A stretch of DNA of 25,988 bases, from IMG/VR virus record IMGVR_UViG_3300043568_001570, positions 1 to 25,988 of that record; one strand, 5' to 3'. A program made the position numbers and the translations under genes. Below the pieces are notes generated by a model. The model was not told the origin of the DNA. It did not search any database and was given only the letters and a program-made list of their open reading frames with translations. Source of the DNA: a virus. Shown in pieces: positions 10,633 to 17,606 of the stretch. Each line of letters begins with the position of its first letter. The stretch's first letter is position 1.

Positions 10633-11103
10633 TTAACTCAAAATCTCTAACCATGTATGGTCACCCATGTACTTTACTTGTGTCTGGTATTCATAGTCTT
10701 CAGGAGCACTACTTGACCAATCGTCGGGGCCGTTTTGTGTCAGCAAGGTATGTTGTCGACGCCGGTTCCACACCAACCAATACTGTTGTCCCATAACAGG
10801 TTGAAATTGGTACACTGCGGCATGCACTGCATCTGTAACATCTAGTCTACGCTTGATTGCTTGTGCTTGTTTTTCTAGTACTGCAACCAGTTCCATGATA
10901 CGATCGTGTTCTTGTTGTGCATACATCCTGGCATGATTGATCATTAGATCTTTTTGCTGTGTGACAGGCACCAGATCAAACTTAGGACCACCAGCTTCAG
11001 TTGGATAAGGTGTTACATTGCGATTAAAAAATGGAATCAATCCGCCGGTTGATGTAGAGTCGTAACTGTCTTTGCCTTTGACTAGGTTTGATTTTTGCTC
11101 CAT
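10633..11103 (-). CDS. DUF2452-like phage protein
   Basis: 156 residues. The start region GLIPFFNRNV, the long helix with EHDRIMELVAVLEKQAQAIKRR and the later FQPVMGQQYWLVWNRR follow the order I associate with DUF2452 proteins, common in cyanobacteria and their phages, whose function is unknown. The helix has a heptad-like pattern. ATG 11103 lies 17 nt after tRNA-Arg(TCT), and no strong ribosome binding site is seen. It is embedded in a tRNA cluster driven by the promoter at 11285-11313. Confidence 0.65.
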   Translation of the reverse strand: MEQKSNLVKGKDSYDSTSTGGLIPFFNRNVTPYPTEAGGPKFDLVPVTQQKDLMINHARMYAQQEHDRIMELVAVLEKQAQAIKRRLDVTDAVHAAVYQFQPVMGQQYWLVWNRRRQHTLLTQNGPDDWSSSAPEDYEYQTQVKYMGDHTWLEILS

Positions 11104-11119
11104 ACCATTACTTATATTC

Positions 11120-11194
11120 TGGTCCGGCGTAACAGAATCGAACTGCTATTAGGGGAGTAGAAATCCCCTGTATTATCCATTATACGAACGCCAG
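11120..11194 (-). tRNA. tRNA-Arg(TCT)
   Basis: Acceptor CTGGCGT/ACGCCGG, D arm GTAT/ATAC, anticodon stem GGGGA/TCCCC with loop TTTCTAC (TCT), T arm AGCAG/CTGTT, discriminator A, encoded CCA at 11120-11122. Confidence 0.92.
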
Positions 11195-11199
11195 ATGTT

Positions 11200-11276
11200 T
11201 GGTAGGACCTGAGTGATTCGAACACTCCACCAACAGATTATGAGTCTGCTGCTCTAACCTAATGAGCTAAGGTCCC
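11200..11276 (-). tRNA. tRNA-Met(CAT), elongator type
   Basis: Acceptor GGGACCT/AGGTCCT with a paired first position (unlike the initiator at 2317-2392), D arm GCTC/GAGC, anticodon stem GCAGA/TCTGT with loop CTCATAA, T arm GAGTG/CACTC, encoded CCA at 11200-11202. A lysidine-modified Ile reading cannot be excluded from sequence alone. Confidence 0.9.
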
Positions 11277-11284
11277 TAAATTAT

Positions 11285-11313
11285 ATTCTAACAGGAAAAT
11301 TATTTAGTGTCAA
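11285..11313 (-). promoter_or_regulatory. Sigma70-type promoter of tRNA-Met/Arg cluster
   Basis: Perfect TTGACA (11308-11313), 17 bp, TAGAAT (11285-11290). The -35 box lies inside the last codons (Val-Asp-Thr) of the upstream gene. Confidence 0.75.
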
Positions 11314-11713
11314 CAGTTTTAAACAACTGTTCAGAGTCACTTAAATGATCAGTTTTGATTTCTCTCAGATCCAGGTCAAACAAGGCAGCAATCGAATTCT
11401 TGTAGGTAATGCGTTTGTTGTTCCAGTCGCGGATGGCAATGGCTCGCCGGCCAATCTCGTCCATGGGCAACAGGTGCTCTACGCCAGATTTCAACTGCCA
11501 TTCCAGATCCCAGATACGATTGTGTATCACAGTGATTTCTGCAATGTTGTGATCCAGCACAGCTCGTTGGCCCTGAGTTAGAGTGCCAATCAGTTGCTGA
11601 TAACGTTGTTCATACCAAGACAGTTCGGCTTGATTGCCGCCCTTGGTTCTTTCAAATTTGATCCGGGCAATGCACAGTCGATCAATGAGTTCTAGTACAG
11701 GTAAAAATTCCAT
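11300..11713 (-). CDS. Helical protein, possibly DUF6165-like
   Basis: 137 residues, almost entirely predicted alpha-helical. The start LELIDRLCIARIKFERTKG recalls the 'ELIDKITILEIKLEKI' opening of DUF6165-type proteins of unknown function found near polysaccharide genes. No catalytic motif. ATG 11713 is 26 nt after the stop of the small gene at 11739-11870, with a weak ribosome binding site. The 3' end doubles as the -35 box of the tRNA-Met promoter. Confidence 0.65.
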   Translation of the reverse strand: MEFLPVLELIDRLCIARIKFERTKGGNQAELSWYEQRYQQLIGTLTQGQRAVLDHNIAEITVIHNRIWDLEWQLKSGVEHLLPMDEIGRRAIAIRDWNNKRITYKNSIAALFDLDLREIKTDHLSDSEQLFKTVDTK

Positions 11714-11738
11714 AGTGTGTTACTTATCAGTAGTTTTT

Positions 11739-11870
11739 TCAGCAGACACATTGTGACAAAGACCTTGTCACAATCTTGTACCCGGAGTAAGGATAAGTCT
11801 CCTGCAACCATTCCAACAGACCTGGCTCCCAGGGTAGCTGTATGGTGTTGTTGTGGTTGGCAATATACAT
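11739..11870 (-). CDS. Small protein, 43 residues, unknown
   Basis: Starts with ATG at 11870, sharing one base with the stop codon of the preceding gene (TGATG), which implies translational coupling. The product contains IQLPWEPGLLEWLQETYPYSGY and ends in SQCVC. Near its end a perfect 10-bp inverted repeat (ATTGTGACAA / TTGTCACAAT, loop GGTCT) falls inside the coding sequence; no U-run follows, so it is not a standard terminator. Short, but the coupling supports it as real. Confidence 0.55.
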   Translation of the reverse strand: MYIANHNNTIQLPWEPGLLEWLQETYPYSGYKIVTRSLSQCVC

Positions 11871-12043
11871 CAGTAAGTTTCTTTTACAATGTCAAACTGA
11901 TCAGCAGGCCATTGTGCCTTGAACTCATCTGTTCTGACGTATTCATTGTAGCTCTTGGCTTCAAAAAACACTTTTTTAAACACGCTCAGGTGCTTGCCCT
12001 TGGGCAAGACTGTGAGATAGATTGATTTTGCTTTGCCAGCCAT
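11870..12043 (-). CDS. Small basic protein, 57 residues, unknown
   Basis: ATG 12043 is preceded by AAAGGAATCAAC, a good ribosome binding site. The product starts MAGKAKSIYLTVLPKGK and contains EAKSYNEYVRTDEF; it is basic at the N-terminus and soluble. Its stop overlaps the next start by one base. It follows the small membrane protein gene by 15 nt and belongs to the same short operon driven by the promoter at 12303-12331. Confidence 0.68.
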   Translation of the reverse strand: MAGKAKSIYLTVLPKGKHLSVFKKVFFEAKSYNEYVRTDEFKAQWPADQFDIVKETY

Positions 12044-12058
12044 GTTGATTCCTTTTGA

Positions 12059-12277
12059 TTATTTGCTTGGGGTATGTGTGGAAGATTTAAACAAGAAGCC
12101 ACACAACACAGTCAGCCCCCAGGCCTGCAACCAGGACACTTCACTAACTCCCGCAACAGCGCCAACCAAGCAACCGTTCCACAGCAGATACACAGGCAAA
12201 CTCAGCAAAAAGCTCAGCAGCAGTAGACCCGCAATACCAAACATAATTGTGCCGACGATGGTGGTAATTTGTTTCAT
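12059..12277 (-). CDS. Small phage membrane protein
   Basis: 72 residues from ATG 12277, chosen because AAGGAATC sits 5-7 nt before it; a longer form from 12295 would lack a site. Two hydrophobic segments (about 6-30 and 38-60) and the segment LQAWGLTVLCGFLFKSS near the end match the layout of small two-span inner-membrane proteins widespread in T4-like marine phages. It is the first gene behind a perfect host-type promoter, so probably made early. Function unknown. Confidence 0.75.
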   Translation of the reverse strand: MKQITTIVGTIMFGIAGLLLLSFLLSLPVYLLWNGCLVGAVAGVSEVSWLQAWGLTVLCGFLFKSSTHTPSK

Positions 12278-12302
12278 GATGATTCCTTGTTGCAATGAAT
12301 GT

Positions 12303-12331
12303 ATTATAACACGGTTTTACAAATCTGTCAA
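12303..12331 (-). promoter_or_regulatory. Sigma70-type promoter before the small membrane protein
   Basis: Perfect TTGACA (12326-12331), 17 bp, perfect TATAAT (12303-12308). The -35 lies in the 3' end of the gene at 12317-12451. Confidence 0.88.
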
Positions 12332-12451
12332 GACCCTACGGAGTGTCCAACGAGCATCTATTCTGCTGGCAAACCAGCGGCTCAACGCTCTTGAATCATC
12401 CTGCAAGAGTCCGGGCTCAGCACCTGTCTTGCCCCCTCTAAGTATACTCAT
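12317..12451 (-). CDS. Small basic protein, 44 residues, unknown
   Basis: The start ATG overlaps the previous stop as ATGA, and an AGGAG ribosome binding site precedes it within the upstream gene. The product is Arg-rich (SRALSRWFASRIDARW, TLRR) and could bind nucleic acid, though no fold is recognised. The final codons overlap the -35 of the next promoter. The overlap and the good ribosome binding site are the evidence that it is translated. Confidence 0.6.
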   Translation of the reverse strand: MSILRGGKTGAEPGLLQDDSRALSRWFASRIDARWTLRRVLTDL

Positions 12452-12657
12452 ATCAATTCTCCTGTAGCATCGTTGACACAGCCGTAGTAGACTGCCTGCA
12501 ACTCTTCACCTTTTTGCTTTGCTCGACCGTTACGAATGTCTACCCAAGTCAGTGCATTAAAATGTGATTCAAACTCTTTTTCTTCCTTGACCTTTGTCAA
12601 GTTAGGTTCACCCAGTTCTACGGGGTGGACATAAACAATGTGTACGAATTTTGTCAT
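12448..12657 (-). CDS. Small protein, 69 residues, unknown
   Basis: ATG 12657 has a strong AAGGAG site. The product starts MTKFVHIVYVHPVELGEPN, then a charged stretch VKEEKEFESHFNALTW, and ends CVNDATGELI. No known domain. Its stop overlaps the next start (ATGA). It follows the GIY-YIG-like gene by 9 nt and would be read from the promoter at 13012-13040. Confidence 0.7.
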   Translation of the reverse strand: MTKFVHIVYVHPVELGEPNLTKVKEEKEFESHFNALTWVDIRNGRAKQKGEELQAVYYGCVNDATGELI

Positions 12658-12666
12658 TTCAACTCC

Positions 12667-13005
12667 TTATGCAACACCACGAACATCTGTGTTCAGGTTG
12701 GGTTTCATATCGCGGATCAAACCACGCTCCAGGTTGTGGGCTTCGGTCTTGCCGCGCACCACAGCCATCACACGCACAGTGAATTTGCCAACGCCACGAG
12801 CTCGCATGGTCTCGTACAGCATCCAGCTCTTGTCTTCAGAACGCATGCGATAAAAGTGCTTGCGGCAACGAGTGATCACTGATTTCTTCACAGTGCTTTC
12901 GGTCTTGGCAGTAACACCAATGTAAAAATCAGCGCCAGACTCAATCATGTAGATCACATGAGTACGATCGGTGCGCTTTTTACGGGCTAGTGTTTTTGTG
13001 TTCAT
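12667..13005 (-). CDS. GIY-YIG-like nuclease domain protein
   Basis: 112 residues. IYMIESGADFYIGVT fits the GIY-YIG signature, R and H follow at CRKHFYRM, and the acidic catalytic position is likely E in AHNLERGLIRDMKPNLN. The whole protein is one domain of about the minimal size, without the DNA-binding tail of the endonuclease at 8158-8955, so a resident phage nuclease is more likely than a homing enzyme. The basic N-terminus (KTLARKKRTDR) may contact DNA. ATG 13005 lies only 6 nt after a TATAAT box, so the leader is very short or the message starts close to the ATG. Confidence 0.72.
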   Translation of the reverse strand: MNTKTLARKKRTDRTHVIYMIESGADFYIGVTAKTESTVKKSVITRCRKHFYRMRSEDKSWMLYETMRARGVGKFTVRVMAVVRGKTEAHNLERGLIRDMKPNLNTDVRGVA

Positions 13006-13011
13006 GTGTAT

Positions 13012-13040
13012 ATTATAACCGATCTTGCGTTTTTGGTCAA
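13012..13040 (-). promoter_or_regulatory. Sigma70-type promoter
   Basis: TTGACC (13035-13040), 17 bp, TATAAT (13012-13017), just upstream of the GIY-YIG-like gene. Confidence 0.8.
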
Positions 13041-13105
13041 CCGTTTTTGCACATGAAAAGTATTACTACAAAATTACTACTTTTTGGGGTTAAAAAGTGT
13101 TGTTT

Positions 13106-13294
13106 TTATGCAACTTTTTCAATGCTAGCACGCCAGTAGCATTCTGGGCCGCCACAATCTTGGCGATATTTGTAGGCTTCTGCTTCTTCCAGGGTGGTAA
13201 AATACCGGATGTCGTCGGGGTCAACTCGTTGCACACCACAGTCGTATTCTGTCACTGTGACTTTGTACAGTGTGGAAAGTTTGACTTCTGCCAT
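13106..13294 (-). CDS. Small protein, 62 residues, unknown
   Basis: ATG 13294 with a strong AAAGGAG site and a promoter 42 nt upstream. The sequence (YKVTVTEYDCGVQRVDPDD, TLEEAEAYKYRQD, two Cys in DCGGPEC) suggests a small alpha/beta fold. No family recognised. It is followed by an A/T-rich inverted repeat (ACTTTTT/AAAAAGT) without a clear U-run and then by the promoter of the next gene. Confidence 0.7.
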   Translation of the reverse strand: MAEVKLSTLYKVTVTEYDCGVQRVDPDDIRYFTTLEEAEAYKYRQDCGGPECYWRASIEKVA

Positions 13295-13335
13295 TTTGAG
13301 CTCCTTTCACTTGGGTCACTAACTACTACAATTAC

Positions 13336-13364
13336 AGTATAAGCGATCTGGGGTTTTTGGTCAA
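13336..13364 (-). promoter_or_regulatory. Sigma70-type promoter
   Basis: TTGACC (13359-13364), 17 bp, TATACT (13336-13341). It overlaps the stop codon of the upstream gene and serves the 62-residue gene. Confidence 0.8.
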
Positions 13365-13726
13365 CCTCTATTTAGGCCCCGGGTAAATTTAACAATGTCC
13401 CCATACAGTGCAAACGCACTGGCTTCTCGACCATCAAAAAATACCAAGCGAGGCTTTTTGCCTAGTTGTATAAAGTATGGATGAGTCAAGTGTTTGTTCA
13501 GTGCAACCAACTGCCCCGGGTTAGCTGGTGTACCTACAGGAACATCAAATTCGTAGCTTTCGATACCCAGCTGTTTGAACACTTGATATCCTTCGCAACT
13601 CAAACGTAGGCCGCCGTCGGGACGAATATCTTGCCACCAATCTTTTAAAGCTATTTCCAAACTCAAACCGTGATCGCTGGGCAACAGCGACAGCATGTGC
13701 CTGGTATAATCTAGTTTAGACAGCAT
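13361..13726 (-). CDS. Conserved phage protein, unknown
   Basis: 121 residues, soluble. WWQDIRPDGGLRLSCEGYQVF followed by a beta-rich middle and FFDGREASAFALYGDIVKF match the pattern of an uncharacterised protein family common in cyanophages and other T4-like marine phages. Start ATG 13726 overlaps the previous gene by 11 nt. The 3' end overlaps a promoter. No catalytic residues can be named. Confidence 0.72.
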   Translation of the reverse strand: MLSKLDYTRHMLSLLPSDHGLSLEIALKDWWQDIRPDGGLRLSCEGYQVFKQLGIESYEFDVPVGTPANPGQLVALNKHLTHPYFIQLGKKPRLVFFDGREASAFALYGDIVKFTRGLNRG

Positions 13727-14012
13727 TGGGGAACACTTGGGTTCCCTGTGTCAACACCACCACAGAGAACTTGTCTGTTTTGAATTGTGTGTTGAGTTTG
13801 CGAGCTAGATTGATAGCATGTCCTGGATTTGAAAAAGATACTTTTTTGTACTTGGGTCCAGGATACTGAGTCAGCATGTTTGAAGTTTTTAAATTGATAG
13901 GCTTTGACTCATAAAACACTGCCCATACGCCTTCGCTGGCCAGCACCTGCTCAGTTTTGTAAGTCTTCTTGTTTGTGTTCTCAATCAACACTTGAGGTTT
14001 GGGTCTACTCAT
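13716..14012 (-). CDS. Small protein, 98 residues, unknown
   Basis: The ATG at 14012 is preferred; a GTG at 14027 would add five residues. Upstream is GATAAATA, similar to a late promoter box, placed so that a transcript from it would start almost at the ATG. The product is basic (KPINLKTSN, KYKKVSF) and soluble, without a recognised domain. It overlaps the next gene by 11 nt. Confidence 0.62.
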   Translation of the reverse strand: MSRPKPQVLIENTNKKTYKTEQVLASEGVWAVFYESKPINLKTSNMLTQYPGPKYKKVSFSNPGHAINLARKLNTQFKTDKFSVVVLTQGTQVFPNAV

Positions 14013-14032
14013 ACATTTATTTATCACATAAA

Positions 14033-14251
14033 CTATGTACTTTTAAAACCACCACCAGTGAGTTCTACGGTAATTACTTCGTCTTTTTGGGCACCAGGTG
14101 CTTTGTTATGCAACTGTTCCAGCGTCAACAACAACTTGGTAATGTCGCTGTGCAAGTCCTTGGCGTCTCGCATGCTCATGACAAAGTCTTTTTGACCACG
14201 ACTTTCGTGTGCTTTGATGCTGTCAACAAAGCGATTGATGTGTAAACTCAT
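14033..14251 (-). CDS. Small conserved phage protein, 72 residues
   Basis: The product begins MSLHINRFVDSIKAHESRG and continues QKDFVMSMRDAKDLHSDITKLL. This helical pattern is conserved in T4-like marine phages but has no assigned function. AGGAG precedes ATG 14251, which shares one base with the stop of the gene at 14251-14391 (TAATG). Helical, possibly oligomeric. Confidence 0.7.
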   Translation of the reverse strand: MSLHINRFVDSIKAHESRGQKDFVMSMRDAKDLHSDITKLLLTLEQLHNKAPGAQKDEVITVELTGGGFKST

Positions 14252-14391
14252 TATTTGATCTCCTGTTGCATTTGATCACGCCATTGAATTGCGTCTTCTT
14301 CGTAGTCAAAATGCGGACTGAGTTCTAGATCTTCATTGTGATCTTCGACCCAGACCCAGCAATCGTCGTATTCATCATTGATTAGTCGCAT
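14251..14391 (-). CDS. Very acidic small protein, 46 residues
   Basis: ATG 14391 has a CGGAG site. The product is rich in Asp/Glu and Trp (DEYDDCWVWVEDHNEDLE, DYEEDAIQW) with an estimated net charge strongly negative. The stop overlaps the next start by one base. Such composition is seen in DNA-mimic and polymerase-binding phage proteins, but nothing specific links this one to them. Confidence 0.62.
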   Translation of the reverse strand: MRLINDEYDDCWVWVEDHNEDLELSPHFDYEEDAIQWRDQMQQEIK

Positions 14392-14416
14392 GGTATTTCT
14401 CCGTTGAGTCTGTATA

Positions 14417-14785
14417 TTATTTCTTCAAGAACGGCGTAAGCTCAGGTGCTTTCCAGCCCATGGGCTTGAGTACCTTGCCATCTTCACGCTTGCGCACCTT
14501 GCCGGTGTCTCGATCAATCTTGGCAAAGTTTGTGTTCATAACTTCTTTCCAGGCACCTTCGCCGTTGAATCCAGCACTATGTATAGCACCAATGGTGACC
14601 ACCAGGATGTCAATCAAGGCGTCCAACTGTTCAGTCATGTCGTCGTCTGCCACTGCTTGTTTGAGTTCAGCATGTTCTTCGTCAATTAGATTCAGATACA
14701 TCTTGTACTGAGAAATTGCATACGCATCAGTTTTCTGATCACATGCTCGCATAAATTTCTCTTGATCTCTAAACGGATTTGTCAT
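14417..14785 (-). CDS. MazG-like nucleotide pyrophosphohydrolase
   Basis: 122 residues from ATG 14785, which has AAGGAACAAG upstream; a longer frame to 14839 lacks a site. The all-alpha MazG/PRA-PH-type core is visible: LIDEEHAELKQAVADDD (metal-binding Glu pair) and DALIDILVVTIGAIHSAG with the second acidic pair. The C-terminal GKVRKREDGKVLKPMGWK is typical of phage members. Expected reaction: hydrolysis of a (d)NTP or related nucleotide to the monophosphate and pyrophosphate, possibly altering host alarmone or nucleotide pools. Overlaps the previous gene by 17 nt. Confidence 0.85.
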   Translation of the reverse strand: MTNPFRDQEKFMRACDQKTDAYAISQYKMYLNLIDEEHAELKQAVADDDMTEQLDALIDILVVTIGAIHSAGFNGEGAWKEVMNTNFAKIDRDTGKVRKREDGKVLKPMGWKAPELTPFLKK

Positions 14786-15212
14786 TTGCTTGTTCCTTGG
14801 TGTGAAAAGGGCCTTGATAGTCATATCGTTGTAGTGCAATCAACTTGGGATTCTGCACAGTCTTCCAGTCACGATGTTGTTTGACTCGGTACCATCCAGC
14901 AGCATACCAGCTTTTGCTTTTGGTGTCGCGGGTGAACAACGGCAATCGGTGTTTCACATCCCATACAGGATTGTACACACGTCCGGTGACTTCAAACCCA
15001 TGCACCTGGTTGGTGACTGGCTTGACACTGGATAACTTGGTAAATTCAATATTGGCCTCGCGACCAGCCATCCGGATGGTTTTGTAGCCGGCCACACGGT
15101 TCTGTATCTTTACAGTGACTCCAGATTCATCTGCTTCGATTTGCCCAACCTTGCGGTTGTCCTGTTTGAGGATCCAGTATCTGTCGGGAATAACTGGTTT
15201 TGCTTCGATCAT
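14769..15212 (-). CDS. Conserved phage protein, unknown
   Basis: 147 residues from ATG 15212, which overlaps the exonuclease stop as ATGA and has AAGGAG upstream. QVHGFEVTGRVYNPVWDVKHRLP and FTRDTKSKSWYAAGWYRV are the distinctive stretches and recall an uncharacterised protein found next to nuclease genes in T4-like marine phages. Beta-rich, soluble. The translational coupling to the exonuclease suggests joint use in DNA metabolism, which is inference. Confidence 0.72.
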   Translation of the reverse strand: MIEAKPVIPDRYWILKQDNRKVGQIEADESGVTVKIQNRVAGYKTIRMAGREANIEFTKLSSVKPVTNQVHGFEVTGRVYNPVWDVKHRLPLFTRDTKSKSWYAAGWYRVKQHRDWKTVQNPKLIALQRYDYQGPFHTKEQANDKSV

Positions 15213-16243
15213 TTTAATACTCCTTGGTATGTTGTGTTCAGCCAACGACCCATGGCATCTGCATGGTCGCTGAGTTTGACAAGATCGTACTTGCCACAGA
15301 ATTTCAAAAAGTGTGCACCTACCATGCCCACATCTTTGTGACTGACTTGTTCGCGAATGGCAGCATCTACCGCGGCCTTGACATCATCGGGCTGTGCTGT
15401 GAGATCGATCAAGGTACGGTTGCGTTCGTAGTCGTCTAGCACTCGGTGTTCTGCTTGCTCGTGGTCAGACCATCTCTGAAGCATGAGATTGTTCCAGGCA
15501 TAACCACGGCGATCACGGTCTTTGAAAGCTTCAGTCAAGCCCACCTGATTCTTGGTGCCTTTTACTCGCACACCAGGATAGGCCGAAAACACATTGTCAC
15601 CTGGGTCGCCACGCATACATTTCATGAACAATGCCCAATGCTGATAGTCTGCAGGTATTTCAAACTTGGGGTCAGGCTTGCCTACTTTGATTTTACTGTT
15701 GCTTTCAACAGTGAATGCCAGGCGGCGACCACGATTGTCTGTGACACCGTCCACAGCAAACAAGTGTTCATTGATGCCGTTGTAGAGTTTGACATTGGGT
15801 GCAATCATTTGCACAAAATCTGAGTCTGAACTCACAATCACATGTTCGTCTTGTGGATGCAGTGCGATCCAGCGAGCAATCACATCGTCTGCTTCGGCAG
15901 TGGCACAGCGTATCACACTGCAATTGGTCTTGGCTGAGAGATACTGGGTCATCAAATCATAAGTCTCCCAAAACATCTTGTCTTCTTCGGATTCAGTCTC
16001 AGTCATGGCACCACGTGCCACAGCACGGTTGGCCTTGTAGGGTTTGTACACGTCTTTGCGCCACGAGCGACCTTCCAGTGCAAACACCACGTGGTCTGCT
16101 CCAAGATCACGAGCAACCTTGTTGGCACTCATAAAAGTCAGGTGCAGGGCAAAACCCAGCTTGGTCCATGTGTCACTGGCACGATGTGCTTGATGCCTGG
16201 CACGAAAGAACATGTTAGACGTGTCGATTAGCAGGTATTTCAT
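15209..16243 (-). CDS. 5'-3' exonuclease / RNase H-like (FEN family)
   Basis: 344 residues. Acidic active-site motifs of the flap-nuclease/T4 RNase H family are in order: D7 in MKYLLIDTSN, E117/D119/D120 in AEADDV, D140/D142 in SSDSDF, and D213/D216 in RGDPGDN of the helix-hairpin-helix region. R and K of WRKDVYKPYKANR fit the phosphate-contacting arch. Likely removes RNA primers and flaps during phage replication. It starts 29 nt inside the upstream SGNH-like gene and ends with an ATGA overlap, so it is translated as part of a tightly coupled operon. Confidence 0.92.
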   Translation of the reverse strand: MKYLLIDTSNMFFRARHQAHRASDTWTKLGFALHLTFMSANKVARDLGADHVVFALEGRSWRKDVYKPYKANRAVARGAMTETESEEDKMFWETYDLMTQYLSAKTNCSVIRCATAEADDVIARWIALHPQDEHVIVSSDSDFVQMIAPNVKLYNGINEHLFAVDGVTDNRGRRLAFTVESNSKIKVGKPDPKFEIPADYQHWALFMKCMRGDPGDNVFSAYPGVRVKGTKNQVGLTEAFKDRDRRGYAWNNLMLQRWSDHEQAEHRVLDDYERNRTLIDLTAQPDDVKAAVDAAIREQVSHKDVGMVGAHFLKFCGKYDLVKLSDHADAMGRWLNTTYQGVLK

Positions 16244-16952
16244 TGGTGCCTAGTAGTTGGTTATCTTTAATGTATTGTAGCACACGTTCAGCCCAAAGTC
16301 TATGACTTTTGGCATCAAAATGATAACTTTTGGCATTGGCATAGGTGCCACCGTTGTTTATTAGCCAATTATGATAGGATTCTTCCCGAACATACGGATA
16401 CATGTAGTATTTGCCCCAGTCGAGTTGATCCTGGATATCACTAAATGTACTGTGGCCACTAAAGAACAAATGTCGCACGCCTAGCTGTTTGAGGTACAAA
16501 TGCATTGCCCAAATTTTATCATGTGCATCAAGAGTTTTACTGGGCCAATCTACATTTACCACATAGTTTTTGTAGCGTTCTTGTAGTTCAGATGGCACAG
16601 TGTCTATTCCGCTAGCATTTACTTGATACCATGTGCCATTATGCAACCATTCTTCTCGTTCCCAAGTGGTCCATTGCAAAATTACAAACGTATTTGCCAA
16701 TTGTTCTTGATTGTGATTGATCCATTCTGTGGTGGTTCTAATAACACGATCGTTGCTGCCGCCCGAACTGGCCTGACATATCAAGTCCATGCCCATGGCG
16801 TCTGCTATTCTTTTGCCGTAACTAACTGCCAGGTTAGCAGGATGCGGCTCAGCTCCAGTTCCCCATAGATCACCGTCATCACATGACCAGGCGTATTTGA
16901 CCAACGCCTCAGCGGCTGCACTATGGCTACAACCATTAACGTACAAGATCAT
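16215..16952 (-). CDS. SGNH/GDSL hydrolase-like protein
   Basis: 245 residues. The N-terminus MILYVNGCSHSAA carries the nucleophile-type GCSHS block I, and QASSGGSNDRVIRTT the G/N block II-III; FDAKSHRLWAERVLQYI near the end supplies the His of block V. No signal peptide. Members of this group are frequent in marine T4-like phages beside sugar genes and may remove acyl groups from glycans. Start overlaps the cytidylyltransferase stop by 4 nt. A second, related-looking protein is at 18866-19573. Confidence 0.78.
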   Translation of the reverse strand: MILYVNGCSHSAAAEALVKYAWSCDDGDLWGTGAEPHPANLAVSYGKRIADAMGMDLICQASSGGSNDRVIRTTTEWINHNQEQLANTFVILQWTTWEREEWLHNGTWYQVNASGIDTVPSELQERYKNYVVNVDWPSKTLDAHDKIWAMHLYLKQLGVRHLFFSGHSTFSDIQDQLDWGKYYMYPYVREESYHNWLINNGGTYANAKSYHFDAKSHRLWAERVLQYIKDNQLLGTNEIPANRHV

Positions 16953-17425
16953 TTGTGTGACAGTGCCTTGTGACTTTCGGCAGCAACCACACGCTTGCGT
17001 AGACTACTGCTGGAGAAACTATGGTCTCGTCCGTTGAATACCAGTTCAATTCCTCGCAGGGCACCTTCGGACCGACCACTAAAATCCTGATGCTTGTATT
17101 CTACACCCAGCACACGCACATCAAGTGGCAGAATCAACAACAGGTCAATGAGATCTTGTTCAGTTTGATACACCACAACTTCGTCCACATAACGGCAAGC
17201 AGCCAATTGTATCTGTCGTTCCACAATGCTTTGTATAGGTTTGTTTTTGGTATCAGGTCTGTCAATTGTGGGATCAGTTTGCAGGCCGCATATCAAATAA
17301 TCGCAGTGGTTCTTGGCTTCTGACAGCATGGCAATGTGGCCAGCATGCAGCATGTCAAAGGTTGAGAAAGTGATGCCAATTTTCTTTCCGTCTTGTTTGA
17401 GTTGTTTGATGTGATTAAATATCAT
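16949..17425 (-). CDS. Cytidylyltransferase-like nucleotidyltransferase (TagD type)
   Basis: 158 residues. GITFSTFDMLHAGHIAML contains the HxGH signature (HAGH), and SSSSLRKR near the end is the ISTS.R-type motif, both of the glycerol-3-phosphate cytidylyltransferase group; the protein is a little longer than the usual ~130. Expected reaction: CTP plus a phosphorylated polyol or sugar gives a CDP-activated precursor. It fits the surrounding glycan genes. Coupled by ATGA overlaps on both sides. Confidence 0.87.
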   Translation of the reverse strand: MIFNHIKQLKQDGKKIGITFSTFDMLHAGHIAMLSEAKNHCDYLICGLQTDPTIDRPDTKNKPIQSIVERQIQLAACRYVDEVVVYQTEQDLIDLLLILPLDVRVLGVEYKHQDFSGRSEGALRGIELVFNGRDHSFSSSSLRKRVVAAESHKALSHK

Positions 17426-17604
17426 ACTAAATCTTTAAACATTAATTTTCTGCCTGCCTCACCAATTTCTTGATCAAAAATTTCTCGAGTACGTTGCATC
17501 ATAACACAAGCCATCATCAGCAGTTCTTCGCGATTGTCGCACATTAGGATTTGTTTTTCTATGGGTAGTGCCAATTCTTGCATGCGCTCTTCGACGTTGT
17601 ACAT
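17422..17604 (-). CDS. Small helical protein, 60 residues, unknown
   Basis: The product starts MYNVEERMQELALPIEKQIL, contains NREELLMMACVMMQRT and is predicted to be all helix. It overlaps the next start (ATGA) and follows the previous stop by 2 nt, so it is clearly part of the operon. Similar short proteins are common in T4-like marine phages. No function can be inferred. Confidence 0.75.
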   Translation of the reverse strand: MYNVEERMQELALPIEKQILMCDNREELLMMACVMMQRTREIFDQEIGEAGRKLMFKDLV

Positions 17605-17606
17605 GT

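Noticed and set aside
11717-12467. Plus-strand reading frames of 100-144 codons, and similar ones across the window
   Set aside because: They mirror well-supported minus-strand genes, lack ribosome binding sites and have no recognisable protein features.
13080-13100. Intrinsic terminator ACTTTTT/AAAAAGT after the 62-residue gene
   Set aside because: The stem is A/T only and no U-run follows on the minus strand.
14013-14020. A functional late promoter GATAAATA at the gene starting at 14012
   Set aside because: It would give a leaderless message, and the next genes are tightly packed; kept only as a remark.
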